A stretch of 64,000 bases of DNA from Bacteroidota bacterium (GTDB taxonomy: Bacteria; Bacteroidota; Bacteroidia; Chitinophagales; Chitinophagaceae): NCBI GenBank assembly GCA_016868815.1, contig VGFQ01000003.1:186001-250000 (forward strand), in the 5' to 3' direction. Both the position numbers and the translations under genes were made by a program. Under the pieces are notes generated by a model, which worked only from the letters and a program-made list of their open reading frames with translations, had not been told where the DNA came from and ran no database searches. This document shows, piece after piece, positions 17,915 through 30,336 of the stretch. The first letter of the stretch is position 1; every line of letters begins with the position of its first letter.

Positions 17915-18976
17915 TTAGTGGACACCTGAGTCCAAGATAAAACCAAAGGTAGAGCCTACGTCGGGCTTGCTGCGCACATGGATGCTTTTGCCATGTGCTT
18001 CTATGATGTGCTTGCAGATGGCCAGCCCCAGTCCGCTGCCACCGATGTTTCGGCTCCGGCCGTAGTCGGTCCGGTAGAAGCGTTCAAAGACCCGGGGCAG
18101 ATGCTCTTCGGCAATGCCGATGCCGTCGTCGCTCACTTCTACCAGGATGTGTTTCTCATCTGTCACATAGGCACTAATCTCCACCGTCCCTTCTTCTTTC
18201 CCGTATTTGATGGCGTTGTCGATGAGGTTAGCCATCACCTGCCGGATCTTCTTCTTGTCGGCCCGCACCGTCAGCGGGGCGTCGCAGCCTTTTTTAATGG
18301 TGAGGTGTACTGCCTTTACCTGCGCTTTTAGTGAGAGGGCTTCGAAGAGCTCCCGGACAAGGTCCTGGACGACGAAGTCGGTAGGCTCCAATGGCTGTTC
18401 GCCGCTTTCCAGTCTAGAGATCTCGTCCAGGTCTTCTATGAGGTGTACCAGTCGGGAAATGTTCCGGGAGGCGTTCTCCAGAAATTTCCGGTTGACGGAA
18501 GGGTCCTCTAGCGCTTTACCGTCCAGCAGGGTCTCTATGTATCCCTGAATGGCGAAGACTGGTGTTTTGAACTCATGCGAGAGGTTCTGAAGGAAATCTT
18601 TGCGATAGACTTCGTTACGCTGTAGCATTTCTATCTCAGACTTTTTCTGTTCGGCCCATTTCTCGACGTCTTCACTGACTTCTTCAATGCTCTTCTGCGG
18701 CAGGACGTGCTGATAATAGTATTCCTCCCGGCGGGTCGCCTTGGTTTGGAAGATAAACTTATAAATAAGCTTGATCTTGCGGTAGATGAAGCGTTGAATG
18801 ACAAACCAGGTGAGCCACTGTGTGAGGATGAAGAGCAGGAGGAAGGTGGCTGCCGTCTGCCAGCGCAGACCCAAGAAGGCGAGTTGCAGCAGGGCGGCTG
18901 TGCCGGAGACGGCCAGGGCGATGTAAAACGCCATCTGGCCGGGTGTCAGATTTTTCCGTTGGAGCATGTGTGGCAT
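17915..18976 (-). CDS. PhoR-like sensor histidine kinase
   Basis: The product is 353 residues. Two transmembrane helices (about 15-65) leave almost no periplasmic sensor loop. The DHp H-box is NLSHEFKTPVFAIQGYIETL. The HATPase domain has N-box NLIDNAIKYG, G1 VSDDGIGI, F-box RVFERFYRTDYGRSR and G2 GGSGLGLAICKHI. The frame is open to 19033, but ATG 18976 has an AAGAGG Shine-Dalgarno-like sequence 2-3 nt upstream and starts right before the first helix. It sits 66 bp downstream of its response regulator with this start, in one operon. The layout matches the Bacteroidota PhoR/YycG type of kinase. Confidence 0.85.
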   Translation of the reverse strand: MPHMLQRKNLTPGQMAFYIALAVSGTAALLQLAFLGLRWQTAATFLLLFILTQWLTWFVIQRFIYRKIKLIYKFIFQTKATRREEYYYQHVLPQKSIEEVSEDVEKWAEQKKSEIEMLQRNEVYRKDFLQNLSHEFKTPVFAIQGYIETLLDGKALEDPSVNRKFLENASRNISRLVHLIEDLDEISRLESGEQPLEPTDFVVQDLVRELFEALSLKAQVKAVHLTIKKGCDAPLTVRADKKKIRQVMANLIDNAIKYGKEEGTVEISAYVTDEKHILVEVSDDGIGIAEEHLPRVFERFYRTDYGRSRNIGGSGLGLAICKHIIEAHGKSIHVRSKPDVGSTFGFILDSGVH

Positions 18977-19042
18977 GCCTCTTCTTTCATATGCATCCCT
19001 GTGGCGGGCTTTGCACGTTGCCCGGGATATCATGAAAGTACG

Positions 19043-19723
19043 TCACATCTCGAACTTGTAGCCGACCCCTTTGACAGTCCGGATACAGTCGATGCCCAGT
19101 TTCTGGCGGATCTTTCGGATATGCACGTCGATGGTGCGGTCGCCCACGATAACGTCTGGGCCCCAGACATGGCTGAGTATCTCATTGCGCAGGAAGACGC
19201 GTCTGGGGCGGGAGGCGAGGAGATAGAGTAATTCGAACTCTTTCTTGGCCAGAGCGATGGCTTGGCCTTCATGGTGCACGCTGAACTGAGTGGGGTCTAT
19301 GCGAAGGCTTTCCAGCTGGATGGGCGCCTCGTCGATGTTGCGGGCCTTCCGGCGGAGGAGTGCATGGACGCGACTGATCAGCACGCGCGGACTGACGGGC
19401 TTGTTGATGTAATCGTCTGCACCGTATTCGAGGCCGCGTACCTGCGACAACTCATCGTTCAGCGCCGTCAGCATGAGGATCAGCGTATCGTGAAAGGCAG
19501 TGTCTGAGCGGAGCATTCGGCAGACATCCATGCCTGTCCGAAAGGGCATCATGACGTCTAGGATGATAAGGTCGGGCTTAACAGACCGGGCCTTTTGCAG
19601 GGCTTCCTCCCCGTTGGAGGCGGTGGCGACTTCATATCCTTCTGCTTCCAGTTTGTACCGGACAATCTCGAGGATGTCGGGCTCGTCGTCTGCCACCAGT
19701 ACCTTGATGCCCTTAGAGTCCAT
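19043..19723 (-). CDS. OmpR/PhoB-family response regulator
   Basis: The product is 226 residues. The receiver domain has the acidic pair in VADDEPDILEIVRYKL, phosphoacceptor Asp in LIILDVMMPFRTG and Lys in DDYINKPVSP. A winged-helix effector follows (EFELLYLLAS, then VFLRNEILSHVWG and the recognition helix region RTIDVHIRKIRQKLG). The gene is first in the regulator-kinase operon. An exact TAnnTTTG box (TACTTTTG) lies 17 nt upstream of its ATG. Overall similarity to PhoB/YycF and the neighbouring kinase would suit envelope or phosphate control, but no target site is assigned. Confidence 0.85.
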   Translation of the reverse strand: MDSKGIKVLVADDEPDILEIVRYKLEAEGYEVATASNGEEALQKARSVKPDLIILDVMMPFRTGMDVCRMLRSDTAFHDTLILMLTALNDELSQVRGLEYGADDYINKPVSPRVLISRVHALLRRKARNIDEAPIQLESLRIDPTQFSVHHEGQAIALAKKEFELLYLLASRPRRVFLRNEILSHVWGPDVIVGDRTIDVHIRKIRQKLGIDCIRTVKGVGYKFEM

Positions 19724-19740
19724 CCGTGGGTCGGTTTTCG

Positions 19741-19748
19741 CAAAAGTA
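19741..19748 (-). promoter_or_regulatory. Probable -7 box of the two-component operon (TACTTTTG)
   Basis: An exact match to the Bacteroidota -7 consensus TAnnTTTG on the minus strand, 17 nt upstream of the response-regulator ATG at 19723. Confidence 0.55.
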
Positions 19749-19839
19749 TGGACAGGCTGGCAGCGGGCATGCCCCGGAGCATTATCAAATTGTTAACCGA
19801 AGCGGGTGCCCTGCCTTGCCAGCTTTCGTGGCGATGGGT

Positions 19840-19847
19840 TACTTTTG
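19840..19847 (+). promoter_or_regulatory. Probable -7 box abutting a start codon (TACTTTTG)
   Basis: An exact TAnnTTTG match ends 3 nt before ATG 19851. With a start point a few bases past the box, transcription would begin at or next to the ATG, giving a leaderless mRNA (inference). Confidence 0.5.
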
Positions 19848-19850
19848 GGC

Positions 19851-22058
19851 ATGTTTGGTTTACGGATACGTTGCGTGTTGATCCCGCTTCTGTGGGCCTG
19901 CTGCCTGGGGTCTGCCCTGGCAGCAGACACCACCCGTCAGCAGATCGACATCCGTCGGCAGAAGCTGCACGAAGACATCGATGCACTGCAGGCCCGGCTA
20001 GAAGCCGTCGACGGCCAGATTGACCAGCAGCTGGCCCTCACTCCCGACCGCGAGGTGAACCTGCTCCTCACGGATGTATTCCTCCGTCGGGTGGATGCTT
20101 TGCAGGACTCCCTCGAGTTCAGCAAGGTCCTGGAGCATCGGCTGAAGGTGAAATACCTCGCGGGGCTGGAACATACCCTTGCAGGCTATCTCTCGGAGAC
20201 GCGTGCAGGTCGCATCCCTCCTGAGCAGGGCTCTCTGCTCTTCAGCGGCTTTGAGTCCATCATGCGCGCAGATATGGCGGGCCGGTCGATCGCGGCAACC
20301 GCGGAGTCACAACCCTTCCCTGTCGGCAACATCCTTTTCCTGCTGCCCAACTCCGTCTTCCATGACACGCCCGGGTATCGGGAGGCGCGGAATACCATCT
20401 TTCTGAAATATTGCAGCCTTCACCCGGAGAAAGTGCTGACTACCATCGTAGGGTTTGCCGACCAGCTTTTTGCCGACAGCCTGATCGCCCTGAGTGCCCG
20501 CCGCTATCCCAACCTGTTCTACGACTATGCGGCGGCGGTCACCACGCCGCTGGGCCAGTTGATCCGCCGGCAAAAAGACCCGCTCGCACGCGTCATCACA
20601 GATATGTCTAACCGCCCTGGCGGCCGGCTCCTTTTTCCATTCATCGACGAAGTCGTCAAGGGACGCGCCACCCTGAACCAGATAGAGGCGGCCATGAAGG
20701 ACAGCCTCAAATACTTCCGGCTGCTGGTCTCCACGCAGATCCGCTATGTGGACCGCATGCGGGCCGGCGATACCCCTTTTGCAGCCCCCGAGCTGCCGCG
20801 CATGATGAAGCGCAAGGCAGAAGAGGTATTTGTCAATACCATCAATGCCCTGCACGACGAGCCGGACGCCGTCCGCTTCCGCATCCTGGAGCCCCTCGAC
20901 GTGCGAGAGCTCTACTATCTCATTGTGATGGGGGAAGAGATCATCTACACCTCCAGCTACCGCGGCGTCTACAACCGCATGATGGAGCGGATGCAGACCC
21001 CTTCCGGCGACAGCCTCCTCCTCTCCGTCCGGTTCGACCGCTTCAAGAAGTTCATCAAGATGGCGGCTGGCTTCAATCGGCTCGACCATTTCCTTTCGAC
21101 GATGCCCGACAGCAATGCCCAACGCCTGATGATCGCTTTCGCCCGTGGGCTAGACCGTACCGGTGGCCTGGAAGAGGCAGTGGACGTGGCAGACTCTTAT
21201 GGCAGCATCACGACCCCCACCGTGAGGCGACTGATCGACCGCGAGGTAGAGCTGAGTCGGCAGCGAAGCTTGCGGGCTTCCCAACGCCGCAGCTTTGTCA
21301 TCTATGATATCCTGCAGACCATCTTCCGTTCCTCATCAGACAGCACGGTAGACCTCTCCGCTAAGCTGGGCATCCCCCCCGTCTACCGCGTCGACTACCG
21401 CCAGCTGGCAGATACGGGCGGGCGTGTCGTCCAACTTGTATTCTTCTATGGCGACAAGGACGGGATAGAGTCCTTTGCCAATTTCATGACCCTTTTCGGG
21501 TCGAAGGCCGACTGGCTGGTCACCCGCACCAAAGAATGGGTCGAGATACAGTCGCTCACGGGCAAGAATCTGTCGATCTATGCCAACCTGCCACTCGACA
21601 ATATCGCGGGAGATGACCCCGATGCCCTTGCACAGACCCATCTCTTGGGACATCTGGAAACTTTAGGACTGGCCCCCACCATCGTCATCCACCGGGGCCA
21701 TAGCTATCACCTCAAATACACCCTCGCGCAGCTGCCTGCCACCGCCCGGGTTGTCATCCTCGGCTCCTGCGGTGGGTATCATAACCTTGACGAAGTCTTG
21801 GAGCGCTGCCCCGACGCCCACATCGTCTCTTCCAAAGAGGTAGGCACGCGGCTGGTCAATGAACCGATCCTGCGAATGCTCAACGAAGACCTTCGCAATG
21901 GAAATGATATCCTGTGGGTCCCCATGTGGAACGCCCTTTCCGCACTTTTCACGCAGCCTGTCACCCGCGAGCGCTTTGAGAACTACATCCCGCCTCACCG
22001 CAACCTGGGGGCGCTTTTCATCAAGGCCTACCGTCAGACGATGGGAGCCGCCCTCTAG
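19851..22058 (+). CDS. Exported protein of unknown function with a possible caspase-like C-terminal domain
   Basis: The product is 735 residues from ATG 19851, with a signal peptide (about 1-25, ending SALAA). Residues 30-95 look like a coiled coil. The middle part is helical and matches no family I know. From about 540 the sequence alternates strands and helices: VVQLVFFYGDKDGIESFANF, TREW..IQSLTG, then TIVIHRGHSYH with H617 and ARVVILGSCGGYH with C640. A His after a small/Gly turn at the end of one strand, and a Cys after the next strand, is the arrangement of clan CD (caspase-like) peptidases. The 23-residue spacing is short for the clan. Function is inferred only from this motif. The gene is divergent from the two-component operon. 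Confidence 0.55.
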   Translation: MFGLRIRCVLIPLLWACCLGSALAADTTRQQIDIRRQKLHEDIDALQARLEAVDGQIDQQLALTPDREVNLLLTDVFLRRVDALQDSLEFSKVLEHRLKVKYLAGLEHTLAGYLSETRAGRIPPEQGSLLFSGFESIMRADMAGRSIAATAESQPFPVGNILFLLPNSVFHDTPGYREARNTIFLKYCSLHPEKVLTTIVGFADQLFADSLIALSARRYPNLFYDYAAAVTTPLGQLIRRQKDPLARVITDMSNRPGGRLLFPFIDEVVKGRATLNQIEAAMKDSLKYFRLLVSTQIRYVDRMRAGDTPFAAPELPRMMKRKAEEVFVNTINALHDEPDAVRFRILEPLDVRELYYLIVMGEEIIYTSSYRGVYNRMMERMQTPSGDSLLLSVRFDRFKKFIKMAAGFNRLDHFLSTMPDSNAQRLMIAFARGLDRTGGLEEAVDVADSYGSITTPTVRRLIDREVELSRQRSLRASQRRSFVIYDILQTIFRSSSDSTVDLSAKLGIPPVYRVDYRQLADTGGRVVQLVFFYGDKDGIESFANFMTLFGSKADWLVTRTKEWVEIQSLTGKNLSIYANLPLDNIAGDDPDALAQTHLLGHLETLGLAPTIVIHRGHSYHLKYTLAQLPATARVVILGSCGGYHNLDEVLERCPDAHIVSSKEVGTRLVNEPILRMLNEDLRNGNDILWVPMWNALSALFTQPVTRERFENYIPPHRNLGALFIKAYRQTMGAAL

Positions 22059-22159
22059 CATATGCATACCTACGTGCTAGCCGGCCTCTGATGGCCTTGT
22101 GCTTGCTCGCTCGATGATGTTATTTGGTCGCTTCGTGTTCAGAGGGGAACTTGCATGCA

Positions 22160-23968
22160 ATGACCCATCCATCGGGCAGTCCCAGCCGGGGTTGGCTCAA
22201 CCACCTTCAGAGGATCTTTACCTATACCAGGCCCTATCGCGCTCGTTTTTGGGTGTCGGTAGCCCTTGCCATCGTGCTGGCAGCGGTCGCTCCCTTGCGG
22301 CCCTTACTCATCAACTACACTCTGGAGGACATCTTAGGCAGACAAGGGTCGACTGCGGCCGCAGTCACCCGGCTGCTCTGGCTGGTGACGGCCATCCAGC
22401 TCGCGATCCTGGCCATAGAGACGGCCATGCGCTTCCTCTTCGCCTATCTGACGACATGGATGGGGCAGTCGGTAGTCCGGGATCTCCGCGTCCAGGTCTA
22501 TGGCCATATCCTCTCCTTCCATCTCCGGCAGTTCGACTCCACGCCCATTGGTACGCTGACCACGCGTACGGTCAATGATATAGAGGCGGTGAATGATATT
22601 TTCGGGGAGGGACTGGTACCGATCCTGGCAGATATCTTGTCGATCGGAGCAATCATCGCTGCCATGTGCTGGACAGACTGGCGCCTTACGTTGGTATGTC
22701 TGGTGCCTTTTCCCCTCATGCTGGTCGGCACCTGGTTGTTCAAAGAAAGTGTCAACCGCTCTTTTCAAAAGGTACGGAATGCCGTTGCCGCCCTCAATGC
22801 CTTTGTCCAGGAGCAACTCACCGGCATTCAGATCATTCAGGCCTTCGGCCGCGAAGGTGCGGAGGTCAAACGCTTCGACACCATCAACAGGGCCCATCGT
22901 GATGCCAACATCCGCGCCATCCTCGCCTATTCTGTCTTCTTCCCCTTCGTAGAGATCGTGCTAGCCAGCTCCATGGGGTTGCTGGTATGGTATGCGGCCC
23001 GACATGCCTATGGCCTGCCGGGCGCTACTGCCGCAGGGGTGACGGGGGATATCGTATCCTTCATCCTGCTGCTCAACCTGTTATTCCGCCCTTTGCGGGT
23101 CATCGCCGACAAGTTCAACGTTTTGCAGATGGGTGTGATAGCCGCCGAAAGGGTCTTCCGAGTACTTGACAATAGCGACCTACCGTGCGACAAGGGCCTT
23201 CTGCAATGCCTACAGCCGCGGGGAGCGCTGCGTTTTGAGCAGGTATCTTTTTCCTATGTCGAAGGGCAGCCCGTGCTCAAAGACGTCAGCTTCGAGGTGG
23301 CTCCGGGCGAGACCCTGGCCATCGTAGGGAATACCGGCAGCGGCAAGTCGACCATCGTCGGACTAATCAGCCGGATGTACGAGGTAGGGCAAGGACGCAT
23401 CTGCTTCGACGGTCATGACATCCGCGACTACAGACTCGCCTCACTGCGTCAGCAGGTGGGCGTGGTCTTACAAGATGTGTTTCTGTTTGCTGGCTCTCTG
23501 CTAGATAATATCACGCTGCGCAACCCGGCCATCTCCCGGGAACAGGTGATAGAGGCCGCAAAGATGATCGGCATGCATATTTTCATCCTGCGGCTGCCCG
23601 GGGGCTACGACTTCCCGGTCGGTGAGCGGGGAGGAAGCCTCTCCCTCGGACAGCGCCAGCTCATCTCCTTCATTCGGGCCGTCCTTTACCGGCCGGCCCT
23701 GCTTATCTTGGATGAGGCGACCTCTTCAGTTGATCCTGAGTCGGAGCAGCTCATCCGGCTTGCCACCGAGGCGCTCATCGCAGGACGAACCTCCATCGTC
23801 GTCGCCCATCGGCTGTCGACCATCCGAAAGGCACACCGCATCCTGGTGCTCGACAAAGGAAGGGTCGCCGAGCAGGGCACCCACGAGGAGCTGATGGAGC
23901 GACGTGGACTCTACGCCCGGCTGCACGACCTGCAGTTTGCTGCCGGGGCAGGGGCTGGCTCCGTCTGA
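22160..23968 (+). CDS. ABC transporter, fused permease and ATPase (MsbA/MdlB-type exporter)
   Basis: The product is 602 residues from ATG 22160; the frame is open to a TTG at 22124. The N-terminal half has six membrane segments of an ABC exporter, including the coupling region FDSTPIGTLTTRTVNDIEAVN. The ATPase domain has Walker A GNTGSGKST, the Q-loop in VGVVLQDVFLFAG, signature LSLGQRQL, Walker B LLILDEATSSVD and the switch His in VVAHRLSTI. The substrate could be lipid or drug; nothing in the sequence decides this. It ends about 90 bp before the ATP synthase operon. Confidence 0.85.
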   Translation: MTHPSGSPSRGWLNHLQRIFTYTRPYRARFWVSVALAIVLAAVAPLRPLLINYTLEDILGRQGSTAAAVTRLLWLVTAIQLAILAIETAMRFLFAYLTTWMGQSVVRDLRVQVYGHILSFHLRQFDSTPIGTLTTRTVNDIEAVNDIFGEGLVPILADILSIGAIIAAMCWTDWRLTLVCLVPFPLMLVGTWLFKESVNRSFQKVRNAVAALNAFVQEQLTGIQIIQAFGREGAEVKRFDTINRAHRDANIRAILAYSVFFPFVEIVLASSMGLLVWYAARHAYGLPGATAAGVTGDIVSFILLLNLLFRPLRVIADKFNVLQMGVIAAERVFRVLDNSDLPCDKGLLQCLQPRGALRFEQVSFSYVEGQPVLKDVSFEVAPGETLAIVGNTGSGKSTIVGLISRMYEVGQGRICFDGHDIRDYRLASLRQQVGVVLQDVFLFAGSLLDNITLRNPAISREQVIEAAKMIGMHIFILRLPGGYDFPVGERGGSLSLGQRQLISFIRAVLYRPALLILDEATSSVDPESEQLIRLATEALIAGRTSIVVAHRLSTIRKAHRILVLDKGRVAEQGTHEELMERRGLYARLHDLQFAAGAGAGSV

Positions 23969-24036
23969 GTCCCGGTGCGACTTCGGTTTTTCATCGCCTT
24001 TTCCCTTGGGTGCTGTTTTTTTAGGCGCTCGCTCGT

Positions 24037-24044
24037 TATCTTTG
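24037..24044 (+). promoter_or_regulatory. Probable -7 box of the ATP synthase operon (TATCTTTG)
   Basis: An exact TAnnTTTG match lies 15 nt upstream of the GTG chosen as the atpB start. It sits after the stop of the ABC exporter gene. Confidence 0.6.
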
Positions 24045-24059
24045 CGGCAAAATTTCAGG

Positions 24060-25551
<1,492 letters not shown>

Positions 25552-25634
25552 TCGAAAAGGAACTCGGCCGCACCTTGGGCACAGGGCTCGAGGTGTGGCC
25601 AATCCCCACCACCCCACCAGAAAATTGCTACGAT

Positions 25635-26138
25635 ATGGATTTGTTGACACCTTCCTTCGGCCTTCTGATCTGGACCCTTCTGGCCTTTGTGCTCGTGCTG
25701 GTCGTGCTTCGCAAGTTCGCCTGGGGTCCGATCCTATCCGCATTGAACGAGCGGGAGCAGACGATTGCTGATTCGCTTGCAACGGCCGAACGCGTCAAGT
25801 CTGAGATGGCTCAAATGAAGGGCGAGAACGAAGCCCTGCTGGTCAAGGCCCGCGAGGAGCGTGCCGCCATGCTGAAGGAGGCGAAAGAGACCAAGGATCG
25901 CATCATCGGCGAAGCGCGCGACCAGGCAAAGGCAGAGGCAGCCAAGATCCTGGCAGAAGCCCAGGCTACGCTCGAGAACCAGAAGATGGCGGCCCTCACT
26001 GATGTGAAGAACCGCATCGGAGGCATGGTCATTGAAATCTCCGAGAAAGTGCTCCGAAAATCGTTGGCAGACCGTGCCGCACAGGAGGACTATATCCGCA
26101 CCCTCGCCGACGATGTAAGCCTCCTCGGCCGCCATTGA
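25635..26138 (+). CDS. atpF: ATP synthase F0 subunit b
   Basis: The product is 167 residues from ATG 25635. One N-terminal helix (FGLLIWTLLAFVLVLVVLRKFAW) is followed by a long charged coiled coil rich in Ala, Glu and Lys, the peripheral stalk. The frame is open from 25575, but those residues do not fit the family start. It is followed by atpH after 21 bp. Confidence 0.92.
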   Translation: MDLLTPSFGLLIWTLLAFVLVLVVLRKFAWGPILSALNEREQTIADSLATAERVKSEMAQMKGENEALLVKAREERAAMLKEAKETKDRIIGEARDQAKAEAAKILAEAQATLENQKMAALTDVKNRIGGMVIEISEKVLRKSLADRAAQEDYIRTLADDVSLLGRH

Positions 26139-26159
26139 CAACCCATCACCGCAAACTCC

Positions 26160-26723
26160 ATGCGCCAATATAAGGTAGCCCACCGTTACGCCAAGGCCCT
26201 CTTCCAGCTCGCCCTCGAGGGCGGCAGCCTCGAGGCTGTGCATTCCGACATGCAGCTCATAGGGGGGCTGGGCCATGCTGAATTTTCGCGCATGATGGTC
26301 TCGCCCATCATCAAAAGCGATGCCAAGGCTAAGGCCTTCGCAACCGTCTTCGGCAACCGCATCAGTCCGCTGACCGCTTCATTCTTCAACCTCGTCTTTC
26401 GGAAGGGTCGCTCGCTCTCCCTGTCAGAGATACAAGCATCTTTCGAAGCGATGTACCTCGACTACAAAGGCGTAGTCGTGGCAGAGCTGACGACGGCCTT
26501 GCCTGCTTCTGATGCCGTCAAAGAAGACATGCGTCGACGCCTCGAAGCACTGCCGCAGATGGCCGGCAAAAAAGTCATCCTCCACGATCGTGTCGACCCT
26601 TCCATCATAGGCGGTTATGTGCTGCAACTGGGCGACCATTCCCTCGACGCCAGCATCCGCCGCGATCTGCGCACCATTCAGACGCAATTCGTTGAAAACA
26701 TGTACGTACAAAACATCAGGTAA
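26160..26723 (+). CDS. atpH: ATP synthase F1 subunit delta
   Basis: The product is 187 residues. It has the N-terminal six-helix bundle start (VAHRYAKALFQLALEGG) and the family C-terminal signature (DPSIIGGYVLQLGDHSLDASIRRDL). It connects the peripheral stalk to the F1 head. It lies between atpF and atpA on the same strand. Confidence 0.92.
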   Translation: MRQYKVAHRYAKALFQLALEGGSLEAVHSDMQLIGGLGHAEFSRMMVSPIIKSDAKAKAFATVFGNRISPLTASFFNLVFRKGRSLSLSEIQASFEAMYLDYKGVVVAELTTALPASDAVKEDMRRRLEALPQMAGKKVILHDRVDPSIIGGYVLQLGDHSLDASIRRDLRTIQTQFVENMYVQNIR

Positions 26724-26756
26724 AACCACCGACAACCCGATTCAAAAGCCCCTATC

Positions 26757-28337
<1,581 letters not shown>

Positions 28338-28369
28338 CCCGATCCATACTGCTCCAATACTATACTAGA

Positions 28370-28399
28370 AGGTCGTCCAGGGAGGACGACCTTTTTTTT
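28370..28399 (+). terminator. Intrinsic terminator closing the atp operon
   Basis: A 9-bp perfect stem AGGTCGTCC/GGACGACCT with a 5-nt loop is followed by eight T. It is a strong terminator placed directly after atpA. Confidence 0.92.
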
Positions 28400-28465
28400 G
28401 ATCTTGACTGCTGGCATTAGCATGTATCCTGCCAACTTCTCAGAGGGGCGGTTGTTACATATGGT

Positions 28466-29392
28466 ATGCATCCAGCAAGGGCATCAGGTCCTCTCATCGA
28501 AGTATCCGATCTCAGCAAGTACTATGGAGGGCTGAGGGCCGTCGACGGGCTGTCCCTCACCGTGCAGCAGGGTGATGTCTACGGTTTTCTTGGACAGAAC
28601 GGCGCAGGCAAATCGACGACCATCCGTATGCTGCTGACGCTCATCCGTCCGACCTCGGGTAGCATCCGCCTGTTCGGGATGGACCTCTTGCGTCATCGCT
28701 CTGAGATCCTGGCCCGAGTGGGTGCCGTGATCGAGAAGCCCGACCTGTACGGGTACCTCACGGGTCGGGAGAACCTGCGCATCCTGGCGCGGCTGAGTGG
28801 GTGCCGCGACAAGGGCGCCATCGAACGCGTGTTGGAGACCGTGGGCCTCTCGGCCCGCGCCGACGACAAGGTGCGTACCTATTCGCAGGGTATGCGCCAG
28901 CGGCTGGGCATCGCCTGTGCATTGGTACACGACCCCGAGCTAGTGATTCTCGACGAGCCTACCAACGGCCTCGACCCCCAGGGCATCGCCGATATCCGTA
29001 ACCTCATCCTGCGGCTCAGTCGAGAGGCAGGCAAGACCTTCCTCGTCTCCTCGCACCTGCTCTCTGAGATGGAGCTTATCGCCAACCGCATGGTGATCAT
29101 AGATAAGGGCCGTAAGGTGGTAGAGGGCGAGTGTCGCACACTGCTTGATCCTGAGCGGCAAGTCGTGCATCTCGAGACGATCGATGACGGGCAGGCACTA
29201 TCCATCCTTGCAGCCAGCCGCTGGGCTCCGTATCTCGAGGACGACCCGCAGGGCCGCATCCGGCTTGCGCTCAACAGGTCCGAGGTACCACAGCTGGTGC
29301 GTGCGCTGGCAGAGATGGAAGTACAGGTGCTTGCCCTCAGGCCCTTCAACCGTTTGGAGGACTATTTCCTATCCCTCACCCAAGCCGGCTAA
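28466..29392 (+). CDS. ABC-2 type transporter ATP-binding protein
   Basis: The product is 308 residues. Walker A is GQNGAGKST, the signature is YSQGMRQRLGIA, Walker B is LVILDEPTNGLDPQG, and the switch His is in SSHLLSEME. The DUF4162-like C-terminal extension of about 80 residues is typical of the CcmA/NatA group that serves a separate permease. The permease gene starts 2 nt after the stop. A box-like TACATATG (28456-28463) ends 2 nt before the ATG, one base off the TAnnTTTG consensus. Confidence 0.88.
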   Translation: MHPARASGPLIEVSDLSKYYGGLRAVDGLSLTVQQGDVYGFLGQNGAGKSTTIRMLLTLIRPTSGSIRLFGMDLLRHRSEILARVGAVIEKPDLYGYLTGRENLRILARLSGCRDKGAIERVLETVGLSARADDKVRTYSQGMRQRLGIACALVHDPELVILDEPTNGLDPQGIADIRNLILRLSREAGKTFLVSSHLLSEMELIANRMVIIDKGRKVVEGECRTLLDPERQVVHLETIDDGQALSILAASRWAPYLEDDPQGRIRLALNRSEVPQLVRALAEMEVQVLALRPFNRLEDYFLSLTQAG

Positions 29393-29394
29393 CC

Positions 29395-30270
29395 ATGTGG
29401 ACGATCGTACGCATTGAACTCTTCAAGATCTTCCGTAAGCCGCGGACCTACATCGCCTTCGGCGCAGTGGCTGCCATCGTCTGGCTAATTCAGCTGGGCT
29501 TCTATGCAGATGGCGAGACCTATGTGCAGTTCGGGATGCAGGCGCTGAGTGAAACCTTCGAGGTGCAGGGAAGCGTCCTCAATGGCTACCTGATGGCGTA
29601 CATCATATTGCAAGCACTGCTGGTGCATGTGCCGCTGCTAATCGCATTGGTGTCGGGCGATATGGTGTCGGGCGAGGCTGGTATGGGTACGCTGCGGCTG
29701 TTGGCGAGCCGTCCCGTGAGCCGGACGCGGCTGCTGCTAGGCAAGTTCCTCGCCTCTTCCGTATACACGGTGGCACTGCTCCTTTGGATGGCCTTGTGGA
29801 CGCTATTCTTCTCGCTCTGGATCTTCGGGGTCGACGACCTGGTAATTATGAAGAGCGAGGTCGTGACGCAGATTCTCCAGTCGGATGTGATGTGGCGCTA
29901 CGCCGCTGCCTTCGGCTTCGCGACCATCGCGATGGTGACTGTATCGTCGCTGGCCTTTCTGTTGAGTCTTTTCGCGGAGAATTCGATTGGACCGATCATC
30001 GCGACAATGAGCATTGTCATCGTCTTCACCATCCTCAACTCGCTAGGACTGCCGCTCTTCGACGCGGTAAAGCCCTGGCTGTTCACCACTCACATGTTGG
30101 GCTGGAAGGGATTCTTCGACGTGCAGGTCGGCGCGGGCAACGAGCAGGTCGTGGGCTCGGTGGAGAACCTGCCGGCAGTGATGCGTTCTGCAGGCATCCT
30201 GATCGCACACATCGTGTTGTTCCTGACCCTGTCGGTCGCGGTGTTCCGCCGGAAGGACATCCTATCTTGA
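29395..30270 (+). CDS. ABC-2 type transporter permease
   Basis: The product is 291 residues with six hydrophobic segments and the ABC-2 permease pattern GDMVSGEAGMGTLRLLASRPVSRTRLLLGKF after the second helix. It is the partner of the ATPase just upstream. The transported substrate is not indicated. Confidence 0.85.
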   Translation: MWTIVRIELFKIFRKPRTYIAFGAVAAIVWLIQLGFYADGETYVQFGMQALSETFEVQGSVLNGYLMAYIILQALLVHVPLLIALVSGDMVSGEAGMGTLRLLASRPVSRTRLLLGKFLASSVYTVALLLWMALWTLFFSLWIFGVDDLVIMKSEVVTQILQSDVMWRYAAAFGFATIAMVTVSSLAFLLSLFAENSIGPIIATMSIVIVFTILNSLGLPLFDAVKPWLFTTHMLGWKGFFDVQVGAGNEQVVGSVENLPAVMRSAGILIAHIVLFLTLSVAVFRRKDILS

Positions 30271-30336
30271 CAGGGTTTGCTTCTACCCCCTGCCAGGCTT
30301 ACTGCTTGACAGAGTCTCGGTGTCATGCAGAGCCCC

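Noticed and set aside
20307-21122. Reverse-strand open frame of 271 codons inside the caspase-like gene
   Set aside because: It lies wholly inside the forward frame, which has a signal peptide and coherent secondary structure; the reverse translation looks like a shadow.
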